From the NCBI RefSeq assembly GCF_900111685.1, contig NZ_FOHX01000018.1, positions 62,001 to 126,000 of the forward strand: a stretch of 64,000 nucleotides of DNA. Direction: 5' to 3'. The notes beneath the pieces were generated by a model that saw nothing but the letters and a program-made list of their open reading frames with translations, made no database searches and was not told the DNA's origin. The position numbers were made by a program, and so were the translations under genes. Below, in pieces: positions 44,215 to 52,122 of this stretch (position 1 is the stretch's first letter; each line of letters starts with the position of its first letter). Source of the DNA: Nonomuraea wenchangensis (lineage in GTDB: Bacteria > Actinomycetota > Actinomycetes > Streptosporangiales > Streptosporangiaceae).

Positions 44215-44481
44215 TACCGCGAGCGCCGGGAGCGGCTACACGGCCTCGTCATATCGGGCAGGCACTGGCAGGTTCCGGAGGTGTTCAACGACGCCGAGGC
44301 CGTGCTGGAGGCCACCCGCCGGCTCGGCCTGGAGTTCATCCTCTGCAAGCAGCTCGCCTCGCCATACCGGCCCGGCCGCCGCTCACGGCCGACGGCAAAC
44401 CCCGCAGCCATGAGGTCAGGGCCAAGAACCCCACGGACAAGCTGCTCAACGTCTTCTCCCTCGTGCACTGCGTCCCGGAGT
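44215..44481 (+). pseudogene. ATP-dependent DNA ligase (LigD-type) fragment
   Basis: From 44215 the frame reads YRERRERLHGLVISGRHW, then QVPEVFNDAEAVLEATRRLGLEFI and LCKQLASPYRPGRRS. This is the mid-region of an ATP-dependent DNA ligase, around motif IIIa/IV (the family reads EGVVxKRxxSPYxPGRRS). The motif-IV residues are degenerate (EFILCKQ), and the flanking N-terminal catalytic KxDG part and the C-terminal part are gone. Shortly after, AKNPTDKL in another frame recalls the VKN motif. A broken relic. Confidence 0.8.
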
Positions 44482-44520
44482 GACGCGCTGGTGCGCCTGA
44501 CCCGGGTGCCTGCGGGCGGG

Positions 44521-45336
44521 TCATCCCGGAGCTCTGCGGCTGAGGTCCTCCCAGGCGCGGTACTTCGCCACCCGGTCCTGAAGATCCTGCTGGACCATGT
44601 CGTAGGACGCGGCGCCGACGATGAGACGCAGCGGCGGCTCCGGCAGGTCCACCAGCTCCATGATCACTGGAGCGGCGGTCTCCGGGGCGGGCCCGGCGTC
44701 ATCGCCCCACATCTTGATCAGCTTGTCGCGTAGTTCCTGATAGTGCGGGGCGGGGGCGGTCATCGTGGTGCCCGTGGTGAACAGGCCGGTGTCGTAGCCG
44801 CCCATCTGCACGATGGTCAGCTTGATGCCGAACTGCGCGGCCTCTCCCGCGACGGCCTCGGAGACCGAGTCGAGCGCCGACTTGCCGGCCGCGTACAGGC
44901 CGACCATGGGGAAGCCGCCGCCGGTGCCCATCGTGGTGACCTGCAAAATGCGGCCGGAGCCCTGGGAACGCAGGTGGGGGAGCACGGCCTGGGTGACCCA
45001 GACCGCACCGAACAGGTTGACGTCGAAGTGGGCCCGGATCTGCTCTTCCGTCGCCTCCTCCAGCATGCCCAGCAGCATGACCCCGGCGTTGTTGACCACG
45101 ATGTCGAGCCTGCCGAAGGCCGCTACCGCCCGGTCCACGCCGGCGAACACGGCCGCGCGGTCGGTGACGTCGAGCGGTAGCGTCACCAGGTTGTCGGGGA
45201 AGCGCCGGACCAGGTCGGCGAGCGGCTCGACATTGCGGGCGGCCCCGATGACCCGGTCGCCCGCTTGCAGCGCCGCCTCCGTGAACGCCCGGCCCAGTCC
45301 TCGTGACGCGCCCGTGATGAACCATACGCGGCTCAT
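44521..45336 (-). CDS. SDR-family oxidoreductase
   Basis: A 271-residue SDR. It has TGASRGLG (about 7-14), NNAG, and YAAGKSALDSVSEAVAGE with Tyr/Lys. The catalytic-serine strand reads LQVTTMGTGGG, Thr in place of Ser. A strong GGAGG precedes the ATG at 45336, which I prefer to the upstream in-frame start. The gene diverges from a TetR regulator with two nearby operator copies. Probably a detoxifying reductase, with unknown substrate. Confidence 0.92.
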   Translation of the reverse strand: MSRVWFITGASRGLGRAFTEAALQAGDRVIGAARNVEPLADLVRRFPDNLVTLPLDVTDRAAVFAGVDRAVAAFGRLDIVVNNAGVMLLGMLEEATEEQIRAHFDVNLFGAVWVTQAVLPHLRSQGSGRILQVTTMGTGGGFPMVGLYAAGKSALDSVSEAVAGEAAQFGIKLTIVQMGGYDTGLFTTGTTMTAPAPHYQELRDKLIKMWGDDAGPAPETAAPVIMELVDLPEPPLRLIVGAASYDMVQQDLQDRVAKYRAWEDLSRRAPG

Positions 45337-45377
45337 GGGCTCCACCTCCTCTTGCTCGGGTTCAGTGCAACGAGACA

Positions 45378-45421
45378 AGACGGTACGTCTCGCCTCGCAT
45401 TACTGTCAAGACGGATCGTCT
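45378..45421. promoter_or_regulatory. Duplicated 13-bp TetR operator
   Basis: AGACGgtaCGTCT (45378-45390) and AGACGgatCGTCT (45409-45421) are two palindromes with matching 5-bp arms, 31 bp apart centre to centre, three helical turns. They separate the SDR and TetR starts. Confidence 0.7.
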
Positions 45422-45448
45422 CGTCTCACTCGGTGGTACGATCCCGGC

Positions 45449-46063
45449 ATGGCCAAACAGCCCGACCCCGCCCGCCGCAGCCAGCGCTCCCGGCAGGCCA
45501 TCCTCACCGCCGCCCGCGAGCTGATCACCGAGATGGGCTACGCCAAGCTGAGCATCGAGGCCATCGCGGCCCGCGCGGGCGTCGGCAAGCAGACCATCTA
45601 CCGCTGGTGGCCCTCCAAGGGCGCGGTGGTCCTGGACGCCTTCCTGGCGCTCAGCGAGGCCGGGCCGGAACAGGACATGGCGCTGCCCGACACCGGCGAC
45701 CTGGAGGCCGACCTCAAGGTGGTGATGCGGGCCACGGTGGCCGAGTTCGCCGACCCGGCCTTCGAGGCGCCGATCCGCGCCCTCAACACCGAGATCATCA
45801 ACGACCCGGCCCTGGCCGCCCAATACCAGGAGAAGCTGGCCGGCCCGGTGGACGAGGCCAAGAAGGAGCGGCTGCGCAGCGCGCAGCGGGCCGGGCAGCT
45901 CGCCGCCGGCGCCGACCTCGACCTGGCGCTCGAACTGCTGTACGCCCCCCTCTACCAGCGCTGGCTGCTACGCTCCGGCCCGCTCACCCCGCAGTACGCC
46001 GACGCCCTCGTCGACGCCTTCCTCAAAGCCATGGGCCCGGACATCGACGCATCCACCCACTGA
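45449..46063 (+). CDS. TetR-family repressor
   Basis: A 204-residue TetR protein. The HTH is SIEAIAARAGVGKQTIYRWWPSKGAVVLDAF at about residues 33-63; the TetR_C domain (QEKLAGPVDEAKKERLRSAQRAGQLAAG) follows. It starts with an ATG 28 bp after the second operator copy. It probably represses the divergent SDR gene and itself. Confidence 0.93.
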   Translation: MAKQPDPARRSQRSRQAILTAARELITEMGYAKLSIEAIAARAGVGKQTIYRWWPSKGAVVLDAFLALSEAGPEQDMALPDTGDLEADLKVVMRATVAEFADPAFEAPIRALNTEIINDPALAAQYQEKLAGPVDEAKKERLRSAQRAGQLAAGADLDLALELLYAPLYQRWLLRSGPLTPQYADALVDAFLKAMGPDIDASTH

Positions 46064-46173
46064 TCAAGGGGGATTCGCGCCTACGGGAGCGCTGCGCACC
46101 GAGGCCGCCGTGCTCGCCGGGAGCCCCAGCGCCCGTGATCGGGACGAGCTGTGAAATCACACTATGACCGGTG

Positions 46174-46425
46174 TCACGTCATGGGCCCGCAGATCTCCCG
46201 GTACGGCAGCACGGAAACGTGGGCGGCCCACTCCTGAGCCGTCATCGACGCCCCGCCGGCCGCAGGATCGAGACCGCCGCCGGTGTCGGCCGAGCTCGCT
46301 GCCGGACACCGGGTCGTACAGCAGCACCCTGCCGTTGTCCTGCGTGAGCGCGACGAGCTCCTCGCTAGGCGAGTACGCCGTTCGGAGAATCTCAGTGATC
46401 CTCTTGCCTGATTCTCTGGCATCTG
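46174..46425 (-). pseudogene. C-terminal half of a WD40-type gene interrupted by IS607
   Basis: Minus-strand translation just past the element gives ITEILRTAYSPSEELVAL followed by TQDNGRVLLYDPVSGSELG, a WD40 repeat. After a frameshift, SMTAQEWAAHVSVLPYREICG follows, the typical tail of actinobacterial WD40 proteins. The matching N-terminal part lies on the other side of the element (48341-48600). The gene is thus split and also frameshifted near 46300. Confidence 0.72.
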
Positions 46426-46499
46426 CCTCGATTGCTCGAGGTCTTACGTCGCCTCCACAGGCGTTTAGCGTCTCCAAGGAACTGCCCGGCGACGTGGAA
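46426..46499 (-). ncRNA. Putative ωRNA 3' region at the tnpB right end
   Basis: In IS605/IS607 elements the guide RNA (ωRNA) scaffold extends from the 3' part of tnpB to the element's right end, the guide lying in flanking DNA. Here 74 nt follow the tnpB stop and end in a perfect hairpin CCTCGA-TTGC-TCGAGG (46426-46441). The guide would then start in the WD40 sequence at about 46425 and below. Location is from position and one hairpin only. Confidence 0.45.
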
Positions 46500-48166
46500 C
46501 TAGGCTGCTTGCTGCTCGAGCGTCATCGCGTTAAGCAGGTTGCGGGCGGCGTTGACGTCACGGTCGTGCTCGATTCCGCACCCGCACGTCCACACCCGGT
46601 CGGCGAGTGTGAGATCTCGGTTGATCGCCCCACACCCGCCGCAGAGCCTCGAGGACGGGAACCAGCGGTCGGCCGCCCACACGCTCGAGTCGTACCACCG
46701 CGCCTTGTACTCGAGCTGACGGAAGAACTCGCCGAAACCGAGATCGGAGATCGGGCGGGCGAGTCTCCTGTTCGTGACCATTCCGGCGACGTTCAAGGTC
46801 TCGACGGCGATGGCCCGCTTGGATCTCGCGAGCATCGTCGTCGTCTTGTGCAGGAAGTCGGCCCTCCGGTTTGCCACCTCAAGGTGAACCTTGGCCAGAC
46901 GCTGGACAGCCTTGGCCCGGTTGCTCGAGCCGAGCCGTTTCCTCGAGACCGCCTTGCCCGCCCTGCGGAGCTTCCTCAGGGCAGCCTTGAGCGGCTTCGG
47001 GGCGTGGATCTCGGTCACCACGCCGTCGTCGTCCACGATGGTGGCGAACGTCTTCACCCCGACATCGATCCCACACGCGGGCGCATCACTCGAGACCGCT
47101 CGCCGCTCGTTGATGTCGGTCCGGTCGATCTCGAGTTGGAACGACACCCACCAGCGGCCCGCCTGCTCACGAACGGTGGAGCCGATCACCCTGGCCCGTC
47201 CATCCGGGATGCGGTCGGTCAGCCACGACATGTCCTCGAACGTGCTTACCTTCCCCACGCCGGGCAGGGCGACGACTCGAGCAGACAGCGGGCGGGCGCG
47301 GTCGGCGTCGTAGCGGAACCTCGAGCCATGCTTGCGCTTCCTCCAGTCAGGGAAGCCGACCTTCCGCCCCTTCCGCGTCCCCGACCTGGAGTCGAAGAAG
47401 TTCTTGAACCCGGCCGCACGGACCCGGCACGCCTCCTTCGGCACCCTCGAGGACAAGCCCTCTTCGGTGAACCACCGATAGCGGTCGCGGTGCTCCAGAC
47501 GCCACAGCCGCTCCAGCGCCGGGGCGGACCACGGGACCGGCGTCAGGTCCGAGTCGGCAATTCCGTACGTCTTCTCCGCCTCACGCTGCTCGAGCGCAGC
47601 TTTGACCTTCTCGAGGCAGAAGTTCTCCACCACCCGCGACAGTCCAGCGTGCTGCCCGAGCCGGGCGCGCTGCTCGAGCGTTGGAGCCAGTTCCACGCGG
47701 AAGCCCTGCCGGTCGGTCATGCCGCGTCCCGCGCCGCGCGCAGAGCCGCCTTCGCGCGGCGTGAGGCCGAACGCCGCCCGTACAGGCGGGCGCAGAACGA
47801 GGTGAGGATCTCGGTCATGTCCCGCACCAGATCGTCATCGACTTCGGCGTCATCGATCACGACGATGCGCCGCCCGCTCGCCTGGAGCGCGGCCGACAGA
47901 TGCTCGAGACCGAACCGGGTCAGCCGGTCGCGGTGCTCGACCACGATCGTGGTGACCTGCGGATCACGCAGCAGGCGGGCCAGCTTCGGCCGTCTGCCGT
48001 TCAGACCGGAGCCGATTTCGCTCACCACTTCGGCAACGGTCAGCCCCATTCCGGTGGCAGCTGTGACGACTCGGCCTGCCTGCCGCTCGAGGTCTGTCTT
48101 CTGGTCGGCGCTCGAGACCCGGCAGTACGCCACCGTCCGACCATCCCGTTCGGACGGTTGCTCGAG
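46435..48166. repeat. Nineteen dispersed CTCGAG hexamers inside the IS607 element
   Basis: Starts at 46435, 46515, 46648, 46684, 46710, 46924, 46942, 47089, 47130, 47276, 47320, 47446, 47589, 47610, 47673, 47903, 48086, 48111 and 48161. At this base composition fewer than one is expected in 1.9 kb. They occur in different codon frames (CTC-GAG for Leu-Glu, TCG-AGC/AGG for Ser-Ser or Ser-Arg, GCT-CGA-G), so selection is on DNA rather than protein. Confidence 0.85.
46500..47720 (-). CDS. tnpB: TnpB RNA-guided nuclease of IS607
   Basis: A 406-residue TnpB. RuvC catalytic residues D219 (GIDVGVKTFA), E307 (AIAVETLNVAGM) and D388 (EHDRDVNAARN) are all present. The zinc ribbon Cys are C360-x2-C363 and C379-x-C381. 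The N-terminal WED-like part has helical segments (ENFCLEKVKAALEQREAEK). TnpB proteins cut DNA guided by an ωRNA and help retain the transposon at the donor site. The ATG overlaps the tnpA stop (ATGA). All key residues are intact, so activity is expected. Length is within the usual 350-450 range. Confidence 0.93.
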   Translation of the reverse strand: MTDRQGFRVELAPTLEQRARLGQHAGLSRVVENFCLEKVKAALEQREAEKTYGIADSDLTPVPWSAPALERLWRLEHRDRYRWFTEEGLSSRVPKEACRVRAAGFKNFFDSRSGTRKGRKVGFPDWRKRKHGSRFRYDADRARPLSARVVALPGVGKVSTFEDMSWLTDRIPDGRARVIGSTVREQAGRWWVSFQLEIDRTDINERRAVSSDAPACGIDVGVKTFATIVDDDGVVTEIHAPKPLKAALRKLRRAGKAVSRKRLGSSNRAKAVQRLAKVHLEVANRRADFLHKTTTMLARSKRAIAVETLNVAGMVTNRRLARPISDLGFGEFFRQLEYKARWYDSSVWAADRWFPSSRLCGGCGAINRDLTLADRVWTCGCGIEHDRDVNAARNLLNAMTLEQQAA

Positions 48167-48304
48167 CACCAGGTACCGGCCGGTAGCGGTCTTGACGATC
48201 GGGACCGGCATTTTCCCGTCTCGTGCCCACTGCCAGGCGGTCTGGTAGTGCACGCCATTCCGCCGCGCCCACTCGGAAAGCTTCACACACAGATGATCCC
48301 GCAT
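47717..48304 (-). CDS. tnpA: IS607-family serine recombinase TnpA
   Basis: A 195-residue IS607 recombinase. An N-terminal MerR-like HTH (VKLSEWARRNGVHYQTAWQWARDGKMPVPI, about 7-36) precedes the catalytic serine domain: YCRVSSADQK with S64, DLERQAGRVV, and VVEHRDRLTRFGLEHL. It joins the transposon ends through a circular intermediate. Overlaps tnpB by 4 nt. Confidence 0.93.
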   Translation of the reverse strand: MRDHLCVKLSEWARRNGVHYQTAWQWARDGKMPVPIVKTATGRYLVLEQPSERDGRTVAYCRVSSADQKTDLERQAGRVVTAATGMGLTVAEVVSEIGSGLNGRRPKLARLLRDPQVTTIVVEHRDRLTRFGLEHLSAALQASGRRIVVIDDAEVDDDLVRDMTEILTSFCARLYGRRSASRRAKAALRAARDAA

Positions 48305-48340
48305 GAAGACTGAAGAACACTGATGATTTCGCTAACAGCT

Positions 48341-48600
48341 AACAGCCCCGGAAATGCCACGCGTCGGCACACCGGCGGCCGTGCGGCTGCCGGTGTCCCA
48401 GCGGCCGGTCGCGTCCGCGCCCCGGCGCCGAAGGGCCGGCCGATCAGCTTGCCCGTGGCCACGTCCATCACCGTGATCCTTCCGCCGGACACGACCGCCA
48501 GCCGGCCGGCGAGCCAGTATCCGCCCAATCGCTGGGGATCCCCAGGCCCGAGAACTTCCACGGAGATCTTCGATGCGTGGTTCGTCCGGAATGTTCGGGG
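48341..48600 (-). pseudogene. N-terminal side of the split WD40-type gene
   Basis: The minus-strand frame gives SKISVEVLGPGDPQRLGG followed by YWLAGRLAVVSGGRITVM and DVATGKLIGRPFGAG, then VAFPGLLAVS, which reads like the WD40 strands LATVSxDxTVxVWDxATGKxIG and VAFSPDGxLLAVS. The direction matches the fragment at 46174-46425. The IS607 element lies exactly between. Upstream of about 48600 no further WD40 sequence can be recognised, so this is a gene fragment even without the element. Confidence 0.65.
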
Positions 48601-48671
48601 AAACGGTGGTGCTCTTTCGCACAGGTGGAGCCGCTTGATCGGCGGCGAACGAAGGTCCTAGATTGCCGCCC

Positions 48672-49199
48672 ATGATCTTGCCCCTCGCGCTCAGCGCGTC
48701 CCTCGCCCTGACCGCTCCGGCCGCCGTGGCCCCCACCAAGCCGGTGACGTTCCAGGGGTTCACCATCCAGATCCCCGCCCGGTGGCACGTCAAGAAGGAA
48801 GGCGTCAACCTGCGGGTGATCACCGGCGCGTGCTCCGCCAAGGCCGCCGAGTGCAGGAGCTTCCTGCTGGGTGGTCCCATCGCGGTCAAATACGCCTCCG
48901 AGGGCGGCGCGTACCGGTCTGACCAGCCCTATCACCCCAGCAGCGGCGTCACCGAGTGCGTGCCGGAGAAGAAGTACACCAGCGGGCGGGCCACGCGCGT
49001 CAAGACCTCGCAGACGGCTTTCGGCGCCGGGCAGCGGGCGCGCTTCACCGAGTGGAAGATCTCCTGCGACGGCAGCAGGCCGGGCGTCGCCTCCTACACC
49101 CAGCGCGTCTGGTACGTGAAGGCCAGGAAGGTACTGGTCGTGGACCACTGGAAGACGCCCGGCCTGGCCGCCGTCCTCCGCGAGGCCGTGTGGGGGTAG
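48672..49199 (+). CDS. Small secreted protein, function unknown
   Basis: A 175-residue protein with a short signal peptide (ILPLALSASLALTAPAAVA, about 2-20). The mature part is β-rich (KPVTFQGFTIQIPARWHVKKEG, RARFTEWKISCDGSRPGVASYTQRVWYVKARKVLVVDHW) with four Cys that could form two disulfides. A TTG three codons upstream is also in frame; the ATG at 48672 is the better start. No family recognised. Confidence 0.75.
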   Translation: MILPLALSASLALTAPAAVAPTKPVTFQGFTIQIPARWHVKKEGVNLRVITGACSAKAAECRSFLLGGPIAVKYASEGGAYRSDQPYHPSSGVTECVPEKKYTSGRATRVKTSQTAFGAGQRARFTEWKISCDGSRPGVASYTQRVWYVKARKVLVVDHWKTPGLAAVLREAVWG

Positions 49200-49462
49200 C
49201 CGTTGGCGCGCAGCCTCGCAGCCCGTGGGGTTCTTCGCGTTCTCAGGCGAACTCCGACTCGCGATCGTGCTGTAATCGGCCAGGCGCCCGCCAGTGATGA
49301 AAACAGCTCACCGACAGGCCATTTCTTTTTCCGGGCCATGAACCACTGCCTTGCGGTCGGTCCGTAAAATCGCCGCATAAAAACGCATGCCATTTCCTAT
49401 GGATATCCATCAAAGCTGTGGTTACCATCGGCGGTGAAGATCGACACCAAAGGAGGTAGCTA

Positions 49463-49780
49463 ATGGGCCGTATCAAGAAGTTCGCCGTTTCGGCGGCCGC
49501 GGCGGCCGGGATCGCCGCCGCGACGACTCTCATGTCACCCGCTGCTCCCGCTCTGGCGGCGACCTGCAGCACCGACGCGCAGATCGGCACCCCCGGCGGC
49601 ACCGGCTGGGCGTTGTGCAGTGGCACCGGAGTTACTCAGACACGGGTCGTGCTCTTCTGCCAGAACAGCAGTGGTGGCTACACCACGGTGTACGGTCCAT
49701 GGGTTGCCAATTCCGTTAAATCAAATGCCAAATGCAGCAGCACCTCGTGGCCGATCTCGGTCGGATATCAAACAATCTGA
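49463..49780 (+). CDS. Very small secreted Cys-containing protein
   Basis: A 105-residue protein with an excellent ribosome site (AAAGGAGGT, 10 nt before the ATG). The signal peptide ends near ALA-A at about residue 33, leaving about 72 residues with four Cys, many Ser, Thr and Gly, and aromatic pairs (SSGGYTTVYGPW). Such products are often secreted peptides or surface proteins. The upstream 263 bp are AT-richer and probably hold the promoter. The 3' side ends in a hairpin at 49992-50041. Confidence 0.8.
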   Translation: MGRIKKFAVSAAAAAGIAAATTLMSPAAPALAATCSTDAQIGTPGGTGWALCSGTGVTQTRVVLFCQNSSGGYTTVYGPWVANSVKSNAKCSSTSWPISVGYQTI

Positions 49781-49991
49781 GCCGCCACAGATTCATCCGG
49801 TCGCGGTGCAATTCCGGCTCAATTGTGACCCAGCTGTTCCGTGTGGTCCTTGAACCACCCGACGTTCTGATCGCCGGTTGCCGGTCCTGTCCGCGGGGCC
49901 ACGGCCGAGGTCCCGGCTCTTGAGCCGGTAGCTGTCCCCCTCCACCGTGCGCGACCGGCCGCCCGGCAATCCGGGCGTTACGGCGGGACAT
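49781..49991. other. Non-coding stretch before terminator hairpin
   Basis: No frame with coding bias. It contains short AT-rich runs and a Cys-poor random frame only; probably the 3' untranslated region of the small secreted protein. Confidence 0.4.
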
Positions 49992-50041
49992 GAAGCCTCC
50001 GTGTGGTGCGGATTCGACATCTTCACCGCATCGGAGGCTTC
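49992..50041. terminator. Long hairpin between convergent genes
   Basis: Arms GAAGCCTCCG (49992-50001) and CGGAGGCTTC (50032-50041) are perfect; an inner stem TGCGG/CCGCA (50007-50011, 50026-50030) extends it. Convergent genes flank it, so it fits a bidirectional terminator. Confidence 0.75.
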
Positions 50042-50083
50042 TCTCTTGATCGAGCCCCTCGGTTGCAGCGCCGCGCGGAAGAC

Positions 50084-51319
50084 TCACCCGCCGGAACGCA
50101 CCAGCCCGTCCAGCGGCACCGCGGGATCGGCCAGCGCGCCCCGGTCCACCGGGGAGCCGGACAGGACGAGGGCCTTGAGCTGGTCGCCCTGGTCCCAGAT
50201 GTTGACGTTCATCGCCGCGAGCACCGTGTCGTCGTCGCCCAGCCAGAAGGCGAGGAACTCCCGCCCAGCCACCTCGCCGCGGATGACGACATCGCGGGAA
50301 ACGCCGGGCGGGACGTGGCCGAGGTACTCCATGCCCAGGTCGTACTGGTCGGTGTAGAAGTAGGGCGGCTCGTCGTAGACGGCCTCGCGGCCGAGCATGG
50401 CGCGGGCGGCGACGGCGGGCTGGTTGAGCGCGTTGGCCCAGTGCTCGACGCGGACGTGCCGGCCCAGGCGGGGGTGGTAGGCGTTGGCGACGTCGCCGGC
50501 GGCGAAGATGTCGGGGTCGCTGGTGCGCAGGTCGGCGGTGGTCTTGACGCCGTTGTCGATCGTCAGGCCCGCGGCGGCGGCCAGTTCGGTGTCGGGGACG
50601 GCGCCGATGCCGGCCACCACGGCGTCCGCGTCGATGTGGGTGTCGTCGGCCAGGCGTACGCCGGTCTCGGTGATCTCGGCGAGGCGGGCGCCGAGCCGCA
50701 GGTCGACCCCGTGGTCGCAGTGCAGGGCCGCGAAGACGGCGCCGATCTCGGGGCCGAGGGCGCCGAGCAGCGGCTGCCGCTCCTGCTCGATCACGGTGAC
50801 CTCGACGCCGGCCGCGCGGGCCGCGGCGGCGGTCTCCAGGCCGATCCAGCCCGCGCCGATGACGGCTATGCGGCCGGCGGCCGACTGGGTGGCGGACAGG
50901 GTGGCGCGCAGGCGGTCGCAGTCGTCCACGGTACGCAGGTACAGCACGCTGCCGCGGTCGTGGCCGGGGACGGTGAGGCGGCGTGGGGTGGCGCCGGTGG
51001 CCAGCAGGAGCTTGTCGTAGCGGAGGCGTTCGCCGTCGGAGAGCGTCGCCTGGTGCGCGGCCGGGTCGATGCCCGTGACCGTCACTCCGGTGCGCAGGTC
51101 CACGGCGTGGTCGCGGTACCAGTCCGCGTCGTGCACGAAGATCTTCTGCCGTTCGTCGGCGCCCTGCAGGTAGCCCTTCGACAGTGGGGGCCGCTCATAG
51201 GGCAGGTGCGGCTCGCGTCCGGCGAGGACGATCGCGCCGTCGAAGCCCTCCTTGCGCAGGGCCTCGGCGGCCTTGGCCGCGGCCAGTCCGCCTCCGGCGA
51301 TCACAAAAGTGGTCGGCAT
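50084..51319 (-). CDS. Ferredoxin/rubredoxin reductase-type FAD oxidoreductase
   Basis: A 411-residue protein of the ThcD/ferredoxin-NAD reductase type. FAD site GGGLAAAKAAEALRKEG (about 8-24), RPPLSKGYL, then the NAD site IAVIGAGWIGLETAAAARAAGVEVTVIEQ (about 149-177), VDAVVAGIGAVPDTELA and IFAAGDVAN for the second FAD contact. The C-terminal reductase domain ends the protein. It reduces a ferredoxin that serves cytochromes P450 or Rieske oxygenases; none is next to it. Directly downstream of folE in the same direction (67-nt gap). Confidence 0.93.
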   Translation of the reverse strand: MPTTFVIAGGGLAAAKAAEALRKEGFDGAIVLAGREPHLPYERPPLSKGYLQGADERQKIFVHDADWYRDHAVDLRTGVTVTGIDPAAHQATLSDGERLRYDKLLLATGATPRRLTVPGHDRGSVLYLRTVDDCDRLRATLSATQSAAGRIAVIGAGWIGLETAAAARAAGVEVTVIEQERQPLLGALGPEIGAVFAALHCDHGVDLRLGARLAEITETGVRLADDTHIDADAVVAGIGAVPDTELAAAAGLTIDNGVKTTADLRTSDPDIFAAGDVANAYHPRLGRHVRVEHWANALNQPAVAARAMLGREAVYDEPPYFYTDQYDLGMEYLGHVPPGVSRDVVIRGEVAGREFLAFWLGDDDTVLAAMNVNIWDQGDQLKALVLSGSPVDRGALADPAVPLDGLVRSGG

Positions 51320-51386
51320 CGCGCTCTCCTGTCTTGTTCGTTCGGCAACGCTTCGGTGTAAGGAGGGAGGTTCGGACGTACCCGCC

Positions 51387-52016
51387 TCAGTGGATCCCGG
51401 ACAGCGCGAAGAACTCCTGCCGGGAGCGCGCGTCCTCGCGCAGCAGCCCCTGCAGGGCGGAGGTGACCGTGCGGGATCCGCGCACGCGTACGCCGCGCAT
51501 CGACATGCACAGGTGCTCGGCCTCGATCACCACGCCGACCCCCTTGGGCTCCAGGTGCTGCTGCAACCAGCCGGCCACCTGCTTCGTCAGCCGTTCCTGC
51601 ACCTGCAGGTCGCGGGCGAACAGCTCGACGACGCGGGCCAGCTTCGACAGTCCCAGGATGCGGTCGCCGGGCAGGTAACCCACGTGCGCCACGCCCTGGA
51701 ACGGCAGCAGATGGTGCTCGCACAACGACTGCACCGGGATGTCGCGGGCCAGTACGAGCTCGTCGTACCCCTCCTCGTTGGGGAAGGTCGTCAGGTTGAA
51801 CTCGCGCGGCGCCAGCAGCTCGGCGTACGCGTGCGCGACCCGCCTGGGCGTGTCGGCCAGGTGCTCGGACTCGGCGTCCCGGCCCAGCGCGGTCAGCAGG
51901 TCGGCCACCGCCCGTTGCGCGGCCTCGACGTCCACACCGCCGCCGCTGCGGACCACCCGCAGGCGCCGCTGCTGCTGGTCGGAAGCGGCGGCCGGAACCG
52001 CGAGGATCTCGCTCAT
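51387..52016 (-). CDS. folE: GTP cyclohydrolase I
   Basis: A 209-residue FolE. Zinc ligands are in SLCEHHLLPFQGVAHVGYLPGD and EAEHLCMSMRGVRVRGSRTVTSALQGLLR; the GTP site includes RLTKQVAGWL and the QERLTKQ region. It makes dihydroneopterin triphosphate for folate, pterins or deazapurines. The start at 52016 (MSEIL) is preferred; the frame continues upstream to 52091. It is not with other folate genes here, so it is likely a second copy used under a specific regulator, perhaps the Cys-rich HTH protein encoded divergently. Confidence 0.93.
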   Translation of the reverse strand: MSEILAVPAAASDQQQRRLRVVRSGGGVDVEAAQRAVADLLTALGRDAESEHLADTPRRVAHAYAELLAPREFNLTTFPNEEGYDELVLARDIPVQSLCEHHLLPFQGVAHVGYLPGDRILGLSKLARVVELFARDLQVQERLTKQVAGWLQQHLEPKGVGVVIEAEHLCMSMRGVRVRGSRTVTSALQGLLREDARSRQEFFALSGIH

Positions 52017-52122
52017 GCCGCCCGCCCGCGATCGTCGTATGCGTCCCGCATCACGCCATCCCCTTCTTCTATCAACAACTTTCGTTAACATTAGAAGGAG
52101 ACCGGCGATTTAGTCAACAGAA

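Larger units (their letters stand above)
46426..48340 (-). mobile_element. IS607-family element (tnpA serine recombinase + tnpB)
   Basis: Two overlapping minus-strand genes (tnpA 47717-48304, tnpB 46500-47720) form a classical IS607 transposon, flanked by the two halves of a WD40-type gene. Ends are approximate: the right end is taken at the hairpin 46426-46441, the left end near the tandem repeat at 48331-48346 (GCTAACA twice). IS607 elements insert without target-site duplication. Both genes are intact, so the element may still be mobile. Confidence 0.85.

Noticed and set aside
46164..48248. Plus-strand frame across the IS607 element
   Set aside because: Antisense to tnpB and tnpA; no domain.
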